Positions 8,731-18,733 are shown, counted from the stretch's first letter. The stretch: DNA of 64,000 nt from Granulosicoccus sp965214025 (GCA_965214025.1 CBDCAW010000003.1:10353-74352); one strand, 5' to 3'. Numbers and translations are program-made. The notes: generated from the letters alone by a model not told the origin.

Positions 8731-10050
8731 ATGCAGCATGACCCCCATCATTCACAGACCGATCGCGAGGCCGTGAGCCGCACAGCCAGTCGCAGCCGCC
8801 ATCATGACGGCGCCCGGCGCCCGGGCGCACAGCTACGCGGCAGCAACCAGAGCGGCATGCGCGCGCACAACGAACGCCTGATCATGACGTTGATCTACTT
8901 CGAAGGGGCTCTGCCCAGGGCGGAGCTGGCCAGGCGAACCGGGTTGTCTGCACAAGCAACATCAGTAATCGTGCGGGCGCTGCAGGCCGATGGCCTGCTC
9001 TCCTCCGGCGTACCGATTCGTGGCCGTGTCGGCCAGCCTTCCGTACCGATATATATCGATCCGCAGGGAGCATTCTTTCTGGGCCTGCACGTCGGCCGTC
9101 GGCGAGTGAAGCTGGTGTTGCTCGATCTCGCCGGGGCGGTAGTGCAGCTCTGGCACGAAGACTATTCCTATCCCGAGCCTGCGAAGTTGCTGGAGTTCGT
9201 CGAGAGGCAGGCACGCCTGCTACCGGCGGAGCTTGGCAACCATCAGTTGTCCCGAATCGCAGGGCTCGGGGTAGCGATACCCTTCGGTCTCTGTAACTGG
9301 GCCGACCAGGCAGGTGCTCCACCTCCAATAATACAAGCTTGGAAAAACTGTGATTTCACGGCGGAGCTGAAGATACGTGTCCCGTGGACAGTCGTCGTCG
9401 AGAACGACGCCACCGCCGCCTGCAATGCGGAAATGATCTATGGCGAGGCATCCGAGCAATTGCATGATTTCCTGTACCTGTACGTCGATACCTTCATCGG
9501 CGGCGGCATCGTGTTGGAGAAACGCCTGTTACCCGGGCATTCGGGCAACGCCGGTGCCATCGGCTCGATGCTGGTTCCCGATGGCAATGGCCACACACGT
9601 CAACTGATCGAGATCGCTTCGCTGACCGTGCTAGAAGACCAGCTGCGCGAAGGCGGTTTCGACAGCACTCTCATCTGGAGAACCCCTGACGACTGGACGA
9701 TGATCGCCACGCAGTGCTCGACGTGGCAGCAAGAGGCAGCTCACGCGATCGCCTACGCCATCATCAACGCCTGCGCCGTATTCGATTTCGACCATGTCGT
9801 GCTGGACGGTTCTGTGCCCTCCTCCGTCCGCCTGGCATTGGTAGTGGAGATTCGGCAGGCCCTGCGCAACATCTGCTCCGAAGGCCTCGCGCTGCCGAAC
9901 ATCGTATGCGGAACCGAGGGCGTGCATGCCGGTGTTCTCGGCGCCGCCGGGCTGGTCCTGTCGAATCGGTTTCTGGCAGAGAACAAGGCGCTGACGATCA
10001 CCCCCAGCGGTCCCTCCACGTCGTTGGTGGCCAGGGCCTCAGATTCATGA
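8731..10050 (+). CDS. ROK-family transcriptional repressor, probable regulator of frcBCA
   Basis: About 440 aa with a basic, disordered N-terminal 40 residues, a winged helix-turn-helix at about 50-110 (RAELARRTGLSAQATSVIVRA), then a ROK sugar-kinase-like domain with VENDATAACNAE and a GGGIVLEKRL phosphate-binding segment. The zinc-binding Cys cluster of many ROK proteins is not obvious. Divergent from frcB, so by analogy with FrcR it probably represses the importer and responds to the sugar. I chose the ATG at 8731, preceded by AGGG; a GTG at 8725 is an alternative. Confidence 0.87.
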   Translation: MQHDPHHSQTDREAVSRTASRSRHHDGARRPGAQLRGSNQSGMRAHNERLIMTLIYFEGALPRAELARRTGLSAQATSVIVRALQADGLLSSGVPIRGRVGQPSVPIYIDPQGAFFLGLHVGRRRVKLVLLDLAGAVVQLWHEDYSYPEPAKLLEFVERQARLLPAELGNHQLSRIAGLGVAIPFGLCNWADQAGAPPPIIQAWKNCDFTAELKIRVPWTVVVENDATAACNAEMIYGEASEQLHDFLYLYVDTFIGGGIVLEKRLLPGHSGNAGAIGSMLVPDGNGHTRQLIEIASLTVLEDQLREGGFDSTLIWRTPDDWTMIATQCSTWQQEAAHAIAYAIINACAVFDFDHVVLDGSVPSSVRLALVVEIRQALRNICSEGLALPNIVCGTEGVHAGVLGAAGLVLSNRFLAENKALTITPSGPSTSLVARASDS

Positions 10051-10119
10051 GGGCAAACGCCTTACCGATGCTTCGGCCGCGCCGGCGGTGACAACGGTCA
10101 TCACTGAAACACCGAGCAC

Positions 10120-11481
10120 CTATAACGAATCGACCCACTCGACGTAGCGCTTGATATCGAACTTGCGCTCCAGGCCCTTGTCGTTCATGTACCTGACCTT
10201 GCCGTAGACTTCACGCTCGGTCCAACCGCGATCGTGCAAGCCGAATATCCAGGCAACGTTGGCATAGGAATTCGCATCTCGGCCATCGATGAACCAGCGA
10301 TTGTTCAGGTAGAGCAAGGTTTCGTAAGCGTATTCCGGTGTGTTGCTCCATTCGAGTACCTTCTTGCCCCAGTACATGCGCATCATGTTGTGCATGTAGC
10401 CGGTTTTCAGCATCTCGCCCATGGCCGCGTTCCAGTAAGGGTCGTGTGTTTCTCCTGCCTCCAGCTGATCGCGCGAGTAGACGTGCTCGCGCCTGTCGTC
10501 ACGGTGCTCGGCGAGCGTCTTTCGAGCCCAGTCCGGCAGGCTCTGGTAGGTCCCGTAGTTCTCGGTAAACCACACATGATTGATGGCCAGCTCGCGTCGG
10601 ACCACCAACTCTTCGATATAGGCCTCCTTGTCTTCGTCAGATGCCGAGCCGGCTTCGAGTACTTTCTGTACCACCTCGGCAATGCCGATCTGCCCGAAGT
10701 GCAGCCAGGGGCTCAGTTCACTGGTACGAGGGTCAGCCGGATCGGCACGTCGCTCGGCATATTCGTCCAGATCGCTGCGCAGGAAGTTGGCAAGCTTCTG
10801 CCGTGCAGCGCTGATGCCACCGGTAAACCGATCGCTACGCGGTACGCTGCGGTCGACATCCAGGCTTTGCAAGATCTCCTCGGGCTCCGAGAAGTCGAGG
10901 TCACCGGTGAGGTTCAACGGCAGCGACGAAGTGGCTGGCTTCAGCGATGTCGACACCGACAGGCAGGCATCACGTTGGCGGTTGATCTTCGGCCGCAGGG
11001 TACGAGCGGCGTATTCGGCCTTGTCACTGGCCATGCCCACCGGCACGATCACGTCGCTCTCTACAACCTCTACCCTGACCGGGCTCGCCGCCGCGAGGGA
11101 GTCGCGCCATTCGCGCAACAACGACAGGTAGCCGGCATCGGTCACGACGGCAACCGCATCTTCGCTGTAACGGATCGCGACATCGGCCGGCGCACCTAGA
11201 TGACCCACCAGTTTCACCCCGCGTGCCGCAAGCCTCTGCGACGTCTCCTTCAGCCCTTCGAGCATGAAGGCGAAGTGCCTTTCATTGGCTTCGGGATAGT
11301 CGTCGGTCAGACCGAACACGGCCAGTACGGAGACGTCGAGCCGGTTGGCCTCCCGAATCGCCCGGTGCAGAGCCGCATTGTCATCGGCACGCTGTGACGA
11401 CTGCATCCAGTACAGCATGTAGCGGCCGTCCTTGTTGACCGGCTTGTCATTCAACGTATGGCGTCTTGAATCGTCTGGCAT
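10120..11481 (-). CDS. phr: Class II CPD deoxyribodipyrimidine photolyase
   Basis: Light-dependent repair of cyclobutane pyrimidine dimers using FAD. The sequence fits class II rather than class I: it opens with YWMQSSQRA and FGLTDDYPEAN, and the C-terminal FAD domain has NYGTYQSLPDWA, HDPYWNAAMGEM, MRMYWGKKVLEW, NNRWFIDGRD and a GLHDRGW loop. About 453 aa, typical length. I chose the ATG at 11481 because TAGGA lies 9 nt upstream; a TTG start at 11505 is less likely. Convergent with the ROK gene. Suits a surface-exposed organism. Confidence 0.93.
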   Translation of the reverse strand: MPDDSRRHTLNDKPVNKDGRYMLYWMQSSQRADDNAALHRAIREANRLDVSVLAVFGLTDDYPEANERHFAFMLEGLKETSQRLAARGVKLVGHLGAPADVAIRYSEDAVAVVTDAGYLSLLREWRDSLAAASPVRVEVVESDVIVPVGMASDKAEYAARTLRPKINRQRDACLSVSTSLKPATSSLPLNLTGDLDFSEPEEILQSLDVDRSVPRSDRFTGGISAARQKLANFLRSDLDEYAERRADPADPRTSELSPWLHFGQIGIAEVVQKVLEAGSASDEDKEAYIEELVVRRELAINHVWFTENYGTYQSLPDWARKTLAEHRDDRREHVYSRDQLEAGETHDPYWNAAMGEMLKTGYMHNMMRMYWGKKVLEWSNTPEYAYETLLYLNNRWFIDGRDANSYANVAWIFGLHDRGWTEREVYGKVRYMNDKGLERKFDIKRYVEWVDSL

Positions 11482-11609
11482 CCTGTTCCATCCTAGGCCC
11501 GTCAATGATCAGGGTCGGTTAATCTGTGTCGGGTCCATTGCCTGCTCATACGTTGCAGCATAGTACAGGCAGTCGACGTGACTTCACCCACCTACCCCAT
11601 CGATCTCAA

Positions 11610-12776
11610 ATGACGAACACCGACGCCTCTTCACATGCCACGCTCTGGAAAACCCTGGCCCTGCGGGCAGGTCTGGGTGCAGAGCGGGTGCTAGACCTCG
11701 CACGCGAGCGTTTTCAACAGCGTTTTCGCCCCGATCTGCCCCTGCATATCATTCCGTACACCGGTTTTGCGAACGCGGATCACCTGCGGTTATCCGGCCG
11801 TATCCTGATCTATCGCAAGCCACCGAGCTCAGATCCGGAGTCGACCTGGGGCGCCCTGCGTCACGCCTACCGACGTTTCGAAACGGATGAGGTGCCCGGG
11901 GTGAAGATCACTGCGCGCATCGGTGATGCGGAGGCGGCGTCCGCGGAAACTCATAGCGATGCGGAGGGCTATTTCCACTTCGAGCTGCCCACGCCGCCGT
12001 CGGCTCGTACGCCTCTGGAGAGCATGATCAAGGTCCACCTGGATCTGCCGGAACACACCGGCGAGTTCGCAAGTACCGAGGCACAGGTGGTGATTCCGGC
12101 ATCCGATGCCCGCTTCGGCGTGATCAGCGACATAGACGATACGGTGCTCGTGACCAATGCCACCTCGATCATCCGGATGATGCAACTGACACTGCTGGGT
12201 TCCAGCCGCTCGCGCATGGCCTTTCCAGGCGTGGCAGCGTTCTATTCAGCACTGCATGACCGTCGCAACCCGTTCTTCTACGTGTCCAGCAGCCCGTGGA
12301 ACCTGCACGAGTTCCTGGAGGATTTCATGCATCTCAACTCCTTGGTGAAGGGCCCCATGCTGTTACGTGATTTCGGTCTCGATACCGAGCACTTCATCGC
12401 CGGTTCGCATCATGATCACAAGCTGAGTGCGGCGAAGCGGGTGCTCGATCACTACCCGGAACTACCCTTCATCCTGATCGGCGACAGCGGCCAGGACGAC
12501 CCGGAAATCTATTCCGAGCTGATCGACGCCTACCCGGGTCGTATTCACGCCGTGTATATCCGCGATGTCTCCGAACGCGTACGTGATCAACAGGTGCAGG
12601 CGCTGATCGCAAAGGCTGACGCGAGAGGTGTCGAGATGTTGCTGGTACCCGACAGTCATGAGGCGGCGGTGCATGCCGTATCCAAAGGTTTCATGTCGGA
12701 TACGGCACTGGCGGCGATCGACGCGGGTGTCAGCGATGATCGGCAACCTCTTCCGATGGAGGATGAACAAGCCTGA
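11610..12776 (+). CDS. App1-like phosphatase (DUF2183), putative phosphatidate phosphatase
   Basis: Carries the HAD-like catalytic motif SDIDDTVLVT near residue 175, as in the yeast App1 and Lns2 catalytic domain (DxDxT), then SSSPWNL (motif II) and a GDSGQDDPEIY acidic motif. The N-terminal half is a beta-rich domain. In yeast the family dephosphorylates phosphatidate; the bacterial substrate is unknown. The start is uncertain: ATG at 11610 or GTG at 11526. Its 3' end overlaps the next gene, so the two are probably translated together and may act on the same lipid. Confidence 0.82.
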   Translation: MTNTDASSHATLWKTLALRAGLGAERVLDLARERFQQRFRPDLPLHIIPYTGFANADHLRLSGRILIYRKPPSSDPESTWGALRHAYRRFETDEVPGVKITARIGDAEAASAETHSDAEGYFHFELPTPPSARTPLESMIKVHLDLPEHTGEFASTEAQVVIPASDARFGVISDIDDTVLVTNATSIIRMMQLTLLGSSRSRMAFPGVAAFYSALHDRRNPFFYVSSSPWNLHEFLEDFMHLNSLVKGPMLLRDFGLDTEHFIAGSHHDHKLSAAKRVLDHYPELPFILIGDSGQDDPEIYSELIDAYPGRIHAVYIRDVSERVRDQQVQALIAKADARGVEMLLVPDSHEAAVHAVSKGFMSDTALAAIDAGVSDDRQPLPMEDEQA

Positions 12777-13839
12777 CAGGGCGCGTTCACGAACCGTTGC
12801 GTTGAAGCTCGATACTGCGATCACAGACCGACGAGCCGATTTTACGGCCAGGCTTCGGTCGCTGACAAGAGAATACAAGCTGGGTACGGCTACCGCCGCC
12901 TTGCTGTTCGCCGACGAGCATCTGACTCGGGAGGTGGCAACGGGCAGGCCGCTCTCGGCGGTTGACGCAGGCGCACCGCCGGTATCGGTTGCATCGTTGT
13001 CCGACAGACCCGCTGCGAGCCACTTTCCCCCGAATACCGACCCCACCCCTACCCTGATCGTCCCGGGTTTGCTGGGCGGATCGGTTCGCCAGCTCGTCGC
13101 CCCCCTGGCCTTCGCCGAGCTGGCACTCGAACTACAGAACTACGATATCAAGGTTGCATGGGTCAGTGGCAGGCACGGTTGCGATCGCAATGCTCAAGAG
13201 CTGCACCGGCAAGTGATGGCCGCCGCCGAGAAGCATGGCCAGGCCGTTCACCTGATCGGCTATTCGAAGGGCTGCGCTGATGCCCTGCACCTGTTGGTCA
13301 ACCACCCGTCGTGCCACGACGCGCTGCGCAGCGTCACCAGTCTGGCAGGTGTGGTCGGCGGCACACCGCTGGTCGCCGACAGCCCTCGCTGGATGGATCT
13401 GCTATTGCAGTATCTTCCGCTGCCGGGCGTACCTTTCGGCGATGGTCTGGCGCTAGATCACCTCGACCCGGGGTTCCGGCACGCCTGGCTCGAACAGCAT
13501 GCCTTACCGGACTCGATTCGTTACGCATCGGTAGTCGCAACACCGTCGCTGGCGCAGGTATCGCGACTTCTCAGGCGCAGCTGGCGTCAGCTCGCCGTGT
13601 TCGATCGTTACAACGACGGCCAGGTCATCGCAGGGGATGCCATGATTCCGGGCAGTGAGCTGCTGGCTGTGGTGAACGCTGACCACTGGGCTATCGCCCT
13701 GCCGATCGGCAAGCGCCTGCGCTGGCTGTCGCCGTGGTTGGTCGATCCCAACGAATTCCCCCGAACGTTGTTGTTGCAGGCGATCATCGATCACCTCGAT
13801 GCCGACCTGCCAGCTGCCGCTGGTACAGCCCTCTCGTGA
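12763..13839 (+). CDS. Alpha/beta hydrolase (lipase-like)
   Basis: About 358 aa with a lipase-like oxyanion segment PTLIVPGLLGG near residue 90 and a nucleophile elbow LIGYSKGCADA (GxSxG) near 166. A late VNADHWA provides a plausible catalytic His. No signal peptide is seen, so it is probably cytoplasmic. The ATG at 12763 lies inside the end of the upstream phosphatase; an in-frame ATG at 12736 is also possible. The overlap suggests a two-enzyme lipid module. Substrate is not known. Confidence 0.8.
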   Translation: MNKPDRARSRTVALKLDTAITDRRADFTARLRSLTREYKLGTATAALLFADEHLTREVATGRPLSAVDAGAPPVSVASLSDRPAASHFPPNTDPTPTLIVPGLLGGSVRQLVAPLAFAELALELQNYDIKVAWVSGRHGCDRNAQELHRQVMAAAEKHGQAVHLIGYSKGCADALHLLVNHPSCHDALRSVTSLAGVVGGTPLVADSPRWMDLLLQYLPLPGVPFGDGLALDHLDPGFRHAWLEQHALPDSIRYASVVATPSLAQVSRLLRRSWRQLAVFDRYNDGQVIAGDAMIPGSELLAVVNADHWAIALPIGKRLRWLSPWLVDPNEFPRTLLLQAIIDHLDADLPAAAGTALS

Positions 13840-13884
13840 ATCATGGCTACCGGCCAACCGGTAGGTGCGCTACCCCGGGCCGCT

Positions 13885-15480
13885 TCAGGTAAAGATGAAA
13901 TACGTCGAGACCACCACCGCCACCACAACCATGCCGGCCGGCCAGGCCAGTGTCCACGGCGTCATGTCGACCGCCATGCTGTCCTTCTGGACGAACTCCG
14001 ACTCGGACGGCCGAAGGTAACCGATCAGCAGCATGATGCACACGTTCATGACGAACAGGATCGCCATCACATGCAGGAAGTGTGGGTAATCGTCTGCACC
14101 GACGATGAATGGCTTGATCACGAACTGGCTCAAAATATACAGCGACACGCCGAGCCCCAGGCCCACCTTGGCCGCCAGGGGTGGAACCCGCTTGTTCAGT
14201 GCACCCACCAGGATGATGGTCAGAATGGGAATGCTGTAGCAGCCGCTGACCTCCTGAAGATAGCCGAAGAGGCCTTGCGGCGCATTGGCGATGAACGGCG
14301 AGATGCACATGGCCAGTACTGCAAGCAGAGCCCCGAACTTCTTGCCGGCCGACACCGTCTGCCGCTCTGTGGCATCTTGCTTGAAGTACCGTTGGTAGAT
14401 GTCCACGCCGAACAAGGTGACCGAGCTGTTCAGCGCACTGTTGAACGAACTCAGGATGGCACCGAACAGCACTGCCGCGAAGAAGCCGCGCAACGGAAAG
14501 GGCAGCACCTCCGATACCAACCTCGGGTAGGCCGTATCATTCACCTCCAGGCTGCCTTCGAACAGGTGCCAGGCTATGATGCCCGGTAATACGACGATGA
14601 GTGGCCCCAGTATCTTGAAGGCCGAAGCCAGCAGCAGCCCTTTCTGCCCCTCCTCCAGATTCTTGGCCGCCAATGCGCGTTGAATGATCGCCTGATTGGT
14701 GCCCCAGTAGAAGAGCTGTACCAGCATCATGCCCGTGAAGATGGTCGCGAACGGGATGGATGAATCCGGCCCACCGATGGCATCGAATTTCTCCGGGTTC
14801 GCGGTGTACAGCGTCTTTGCGCCTTCGATCACGCTACCATCGCCGATGGCCATCAGGCCGAAGATCGGCACCAGCAGACCGCCGGTGAACAGCCCGATCG
14901 CGTTGATGGTATCGGAGACGGCAACCGCCTTGAGACCACCGAAGATCGCGTAGATCGAGCCGGTGATTCCGATGGCCCAGACCGTGATCCACAACGAAGC
15001 GGTTTTACCGACGCCCAGCAGATTCGGCACATCGAACATCGTGCCCAGTGCCAGTGCCCCCGAGTAGAGAACGATGGGCAGCAATACCACCACGTAGCCC
15101 GACAGGAACAGCAGGGAGACGATGGTCTTGGTCTGGGTGTCGTATCGCTCCTCGAGGAACGTCGGTATGGTCGCGATGCCACTACGTAGGTAGCGCGGCA
15201 ACAGGAACAGTGCGGTCACGACCATCGCGATGGCCGCCAGCGTCTCCCAGGCCATGACCAGGATGCCTTCACCGTAGGCCTGACCCGTCAGGCCGACGAT
15301 CTGCTCGGTGGAAAGGTTCGTCAGCAACAACGAACCGGCGATGACCGGTGCCGTCAGGCTGCGCCCGCCGAGGTAGTAGCCATCGCCGGTATCTTCATTG
15401 GTGCCCCGAGTCCAGAGCCAGGAGATCACGGCCACCAGCAAGGTGAAGCCGAAGAAACTGACGATGTTCAGTGTGCCCAA
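13885..15480 (-). CDS. SSS-family sodium:solute symporter, YidK-like
   Basis: 531 aa multi-spanning inner-membrane protein of the SLC5/SSSF family. It resembles E. coli YidK throughout: NIVSFFGFTLLVAVI, LGGRSLTAPVIAGSL, NLSTEQIVGLTGQAYG, IATIPTFLEERYD and the later ANAPQGLFGYLQEVSG. By homology it imports a sugar or polyol with sodium. Lying between EEP/IolC and the lipid genes, it may feed the inositol pathway, but the sequence does not show this. Confidence 0.88.
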   Translation of the reverse strand: MGTLNIVSFFGFTLLVAVISWLWTRGTNEDTGDGYYLGGRSLTAPVIAGSLLLTNLSTEQIVGLTGQAYGEGILVMAWETLAAIAMVVTALFLLPRYLRSGIATIPTFLEERYDTQTKTIVSLLFLSGYVVVLLPIVLYSGALALGTMFDVPNLLGVGKTASLWITVWAIGITGSIYAIFGGLKAVAVSDTINAIGLFTGGLLVPIFGLMAIGDGSVIEGAKTLYTANPEKFDAIGGPDSSIPFATIFTGMMLVQLFYWGTNQAIIQRALAAKNLEEGQKGLLLASAFKILGPLIVVLPGIIAWHLFEGSLEVNDTAYPRLVSEVLPFPLRGFFAAVLFGAILSSFNSALNSSVTLFGVDIYQRYFKQDATERQTVSAGKKFGALLAVLAMCISPFIANAPQGLFGYLQEVSGCYSIPILTIILVGALNKRVPPLAAKVGLGLGVSLYILSQFVIKPFIVGADDYPHFLHVMAILFVMNVCIMLLIGYLRPSESEFVQKDSMAVDMTPWTLAWPAGMVVVAVVVSTYFIFT

Positions 15481-15673
15481 GCCGATCTCCTATTCAACAT
15501 CCGGCAGACATTCCCCTTGCGATGAAAGGAGATCCTCTATACCTGCGCCTTGAAACATGGAATCCGTACGCTGCCGGAGTTCGGGTAACGACCTGCAATG
15601 CCTCGAGGGAACAAGACCTATCTCTTCATTTCGAACGAACGCTAACGCAGATCCCCATTCGCGGCAAGCGGTT

Positions 15674-16600
15674 TCACGGCTGCGGACCCCACCGGAAGTC
15701 GCCGAGAAGCGGGTAATGGTCACTCGGCCACTCGCCATCGAAACGGCGCTGTACGACCACAGGCGAGCCGGCAGGCTCGATGCCCGTCGAGTAGGCCAGA
15801 TGATCGATGGCCCTGAAGAGATTGATTCCGCGGTTGAAGTGATAGGTGGAGTCCGTAACCGTCGGGAACGAAAACCCCGCATCCTTCAGGATTTCCACGC
15901 TGTCCGAGCCGGTTCTTCCATTCAGGTCACCGACCAGGAACACAGGCTTGCCGGCCTCGATCAGCGGCGCGATCCGGCTGACCACCAAGTCGGCAGAGAG
16001 GCGACGGTTGGAACCGCTCTTGTATTCGAAGTGCACGTTGAACACGTGGAAGTCCTCACCGGACTTACGGTCCCGAAAGCTTGCCCACGACGCGAAAGCC
16101 GGGTAGGAACCGTTGAAGGTCCGCGAATAGATCACGTCGGGTGTGTCGGAAAAGAAGAACCAGCCTTGCTCTTGCAGCACCAGCCGATCCGTGCGGTAGA
16201 ATATCGGCTGGGTCGACGGAAATTCGCGCCAGTCGCCGATGGCCGCCGCCGCGTAGTCGGAATTGCGATCGAGCAACCAGTCGAGCGTCAGGTTCACGCT
16301 GCCATCCTCCCCGCCCGCGAAGCTCTCCATCTCCTGGAACGCCACGATGTCGGCTTTCAAGGCCTTGAAAGCGTTGTCCAGCGGCCCCTTGCGCCTATGC
16401 CAGTCGTCGACCGACCAGGCACCGACCTGCTTGCCGAGTTCTATGTAGTGGACGTTGTAGGTGGCTATCCGCAAGGCGCCCTCTATCCTCGGCGGCACCG
16501 TACCCGAGTTCGAGCCACAGGCGGATGTCAGGGTGATGAGCGCAACCAGCGGCAATACGATGGTCCTACCCCATGCCAATGACGGATTCGGCATCATCAT
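15674..16600 (-). CDS. Endonuclease/exonuclease/phosphatase-family lipoprotein
   Basis: About 309 aa. A lipoprotein signal (hydrophobic run ending LTSAC) puts it on the periplasmic side of a membrane. The EEP fold is shown by ATYNVHY (metal Asn), FQEME (metal Glu), FNVHFEYK, VGDLNGR (catalytic Asp and Asn) and the terminal SDHYPL. The family hydrolyses phosphodiesters in nucleic acids, phosphoinositides or sphingolipids; an exported form could work on inositol phosphates or DNA. Three consecutive ATG codons at 16592-16600 make the start uncertain, and no strong ribosome-binding site is seen. Divergent from iolC. Confidence 0.85.
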   Translation of the reverse strand: MMMPNPSLAWGRTIVLPLVALITLTSACGSNSGTVPPRIEGALRIATYNVHYIELGKQVGAWSVDDWHRRKGPLDNAFKALKADIVAFQEMESFAGGEDGSVNLTLDWLLDRNSDYAAAAIGDWREFPSTQPIFYRTDRLVLQEQGWFFFSDTPDVIYSRTFNGSYPAFASWASFRDRKSGEDFHVFNVHFEYKSGSNRRLSADLVVSRIAPLIEAGKPVFLVGDLNGRTGSDSVEILKDAGFSFPTVTDSTYHFNRGINLFRAIDHLAYSTGIEPAGSPVVVQRRFDGEWPSDHYPLLGDFRWGPQP

Positions 16601-16780
16601 ATGGGGAGACCACGGGAAGCGGCGGTTCACTCTCATCACGAGGGCTCGGCTTGTCGATTCATCAGTCATCATGGCACACTGCTGCGCGTGGATCGGCAGG
16701 CAACCAACGCGGCACGATGCCGGCTCGGAAAGTCTCGTTCGTTGTGGCCCCGTGCTTGAATCCTTGCTCGAAACCGAACG

Positions 16781-18733
16781 ATGAACATGGCGACTCTTGA
16801 TCTCATCACCATCGGACGCGCCAGCGTCGATCTGTATGGCATACAAGTTGGCGGACGGCTTGAGGACATGGGCTCGTTCGAAAAGTACATCGGCGGCAGC
16901 CCGACGAACATCGCCTGCGGCACAGCTCGCCTGGGCCTGAAATCCGCGTTGATCACCGGGGTCGGCGACGAACACATGGGCCGTTTCATTCGTGAGCGGC
17001 TCGCCGGCGAAGGCGTCGATACGCGCGGCGTGAAGACCGATCCGGAGCGGTTGACCGCGCTGGTGCTGCTCGGCATCCGGGACCGGGATCACTTTCCGCT
17101 GATATTCTTTCGCGAGAACTGTGCCGACATGGGGCTGTGCGAGGCGGATATCGATCCGGCTTTCATCCGCGAGGCACGAGCCGTGATCGCCACCGGTACG
17201 CACCTGAGTCACCCACGCACCGAGGCGGCGGTGCTGAAAGCCTTGAAGGTCGCTCGCGACAGCGGCCTGCGTACCGCGCTCGACATCGATTACAGACCGA
17301 ATCTGTGGGGCGTCGCCGGGCATGGCGAAGGCGAGAGCCGCTTTGTCGCAAGCGAGGCGGTGACCACACGCTTGCAATCAACCCTGACCCTGTTCGATCT
17401 CATCGTCGGCACCGAGGAAGAGTTCCACATCGCCGGTGGTTCCACCGACACGCTGAGTGCGCTGCGTGCCGTCAGGTGCATCAGCCAGGCGACGCTTGTC
17501 TGCAAGCGCGGCGCGTACGGCGCCGTAGCCTTTACCGGCGACATTCCCGATAGCCTGGACGAAGGTCAGACGGGGCCAGGCTTTCCGATAGAGGTGTTCA
17601 ATGTGCTCGGTGCGGGCGACGGCTTCATGTCCGGTCTGTTGAAAGGCTGGCTCGACGACCACGACTGGCCCACTTCACTGAAGTACGCGAACGCGTGTGG
17701 CGCCTTCGCCGTTTCGCGCCATGGTTGCACGCCTGCCTACCCGAGCTGGGAAGAGCTGCAATTCTTCTTCCAGCGCGGCCTGCACGAGAAGGCGTTACGC
17801 CACGATGCCGAACTCGAGCAAGTGCACTGGGCGACCACTCGGCGCGGCGAGCGCTCGACGATGCGGATCTTCGCGTTCGACCACCGCCTGCAGTTCGAGC
17901 AGATGCCAGGTGCCACGATTGACAACATAGGCCGATTCAAGAGCCTTTGCCTGCAGGCTGCAGGTCAGGTCTCGCAAGGCAAGCCTGGCTACGGCCTGCT
18001 GTGCGACGCACGCCTTGGGCAGGATGCCCTGTTCGAGGCAGCCGGCAGTGGCCTGTGGATCGGCCGACCGGCCGAGTATCCAGGCTCGCGCCCGTTGACA
18101 CTGGAACCCCAGCTCGGCCCCGATTGCGGTGGCCTGATCGAATGGCCACGCGAGCAGGTGGTCAAGTGCCTGTGCTTCGCCCATCCTGACGACTCGGAGG
18201 CCATGTGGGCAGCACAGGAAGCCACGGTGTCACGCCTGTATCATGCGGCGCGACGCAACGGCCTTGAGATGTTGCTGGAAGTGATTCCGTCGAAGGTGGG
18301 CGACGTGAGTACACACACCACGGCGCAGGTCATCCAGCGTTTCTACGACATCGGTGTCTACCCCGACTGGTGGAAACTGGAACCCTTCACCACCGACGAG
18401 GCCTGGGCGGCAGTGGTCGATGCCATCGAGATGAACGATCCGCGCATCCGCGGTATCGTCGTGCTGGGCCTGGACGCACCGGAGGCCGAACTGGCAGCCT
18501 CGTTCGAGCGTGCCGCCCGCTTTCCACTGGTCAAGGGCTTTGCCGTCGGTCGCACGATCTTCGGCAAGGTCGCACGTGCCTGGATGAGCGATGAAATCAG
18601 CGACAAGGCAGCGGTGGCGACGATGGCAGGCAATTACGCACGGCTTTGCCATCTGTGGGATACCGCGGCGGAAAATGCGTCGACGCACGCCTCGAGGCAT
18701 ACGTCGAAACACGCGTCGAAGGGAACCGTGTGA
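16781..18733 (+). CDS. iolC: 5-dehydro-2-deoxygluconokinase fused to DUF2090 (IolC)
   Basis: Inositol catabolism. Residues 1-330 are a PfkB-type kinase (GGSPTNIACG sugar site, GAGDGFMSG catalytic Asp) that phosphorylates 2-deoxy-5-keto-gluconate. Residues about 340-630 are a DUF2090 domain with an aldolase-like barrel (IFAFDHR, DWWKLEP, GFAVGRTIF), often fused to IolC in proteobacteria and probably cleaving the kinase product, as IolJ does. The C terminus ends in a four-copy, 4-residue His/Ser repeat. Start: ATG at 16781 or in-frame ATG at 16787. Its last four bases overlap the next gene. Confidence 0.92.
   Translation: MNMATLDLITIGRASVDLYGIQVGGRLEDMGSFEKYIGGSPTNIACGTARLGLKSALITGVGDEHMGRFIRERLAGEGVDTRGVKTDPERLTALVLLGIRDRDHFPLIFFRENCADMGLCEADIDPAFIREARAVIATGTHLSHPRTEAAVLKALKVARDSGLRTALDIDYRPNLWGVAGHGEGESRFVASEAVTTRLQSTLTLFDLIVGTEEEFHIAGGSTDTLSALRAVRCISQATLVCKRGAYGAVAFTGDIPDSLDEGQTGPGFPIEVFNVLGAGDGFMSGLLKGWLDDHDWPTSLKYANACGAFAVSRHGCTPAYPSWEELQFFFQRGLHEKALRHDAELEQVHWATTRRGERSTMRIFAFDHRLQFEQMPGATIDNIGRFKSLCLQAAGQVSQGKPGYGLLCDARLGQDALFEAAGSGLWIGRPAEYPGSRPLTLEPQLGPDCGGLIEWPREQVVKCLCFAHPDDSEAMWAAQEATVSRLYHAARRNGLEMLLEVIPSKVGDVSTHTTAQVIQRFYDIGVYPDWWKLEPFTTDEAWAAVVDAIEMNDPRIRGIVVLGLDAPEAELAASFERAARFPLVKGFAVGRTIFGKVARAWMSDEISDKAAVATMAGNYARLCHLWDTAAENASTHASRHTSKHASKGTV
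18677..18724 (+). repeat. 12-bp in-frame repeat (4 copies) at the iolC 3' end
   Basis: Four degenerate 12-bp units encode ASTH, ASRH, TSKH and ASKG at the IolC C terminus. The last unit ends in AAGGGA, which also serves as ribosome-binding site for the glycosyltransferase start at 18730. Confidence 0.9.

Noticed and set aside
15674..17377. 567-codon reading of the EEP gene
   Set aside because: The part upstream of 16600-16680 is antisense to iolC and follows its codon pattern; the lipoprotein signal lies at 16600.
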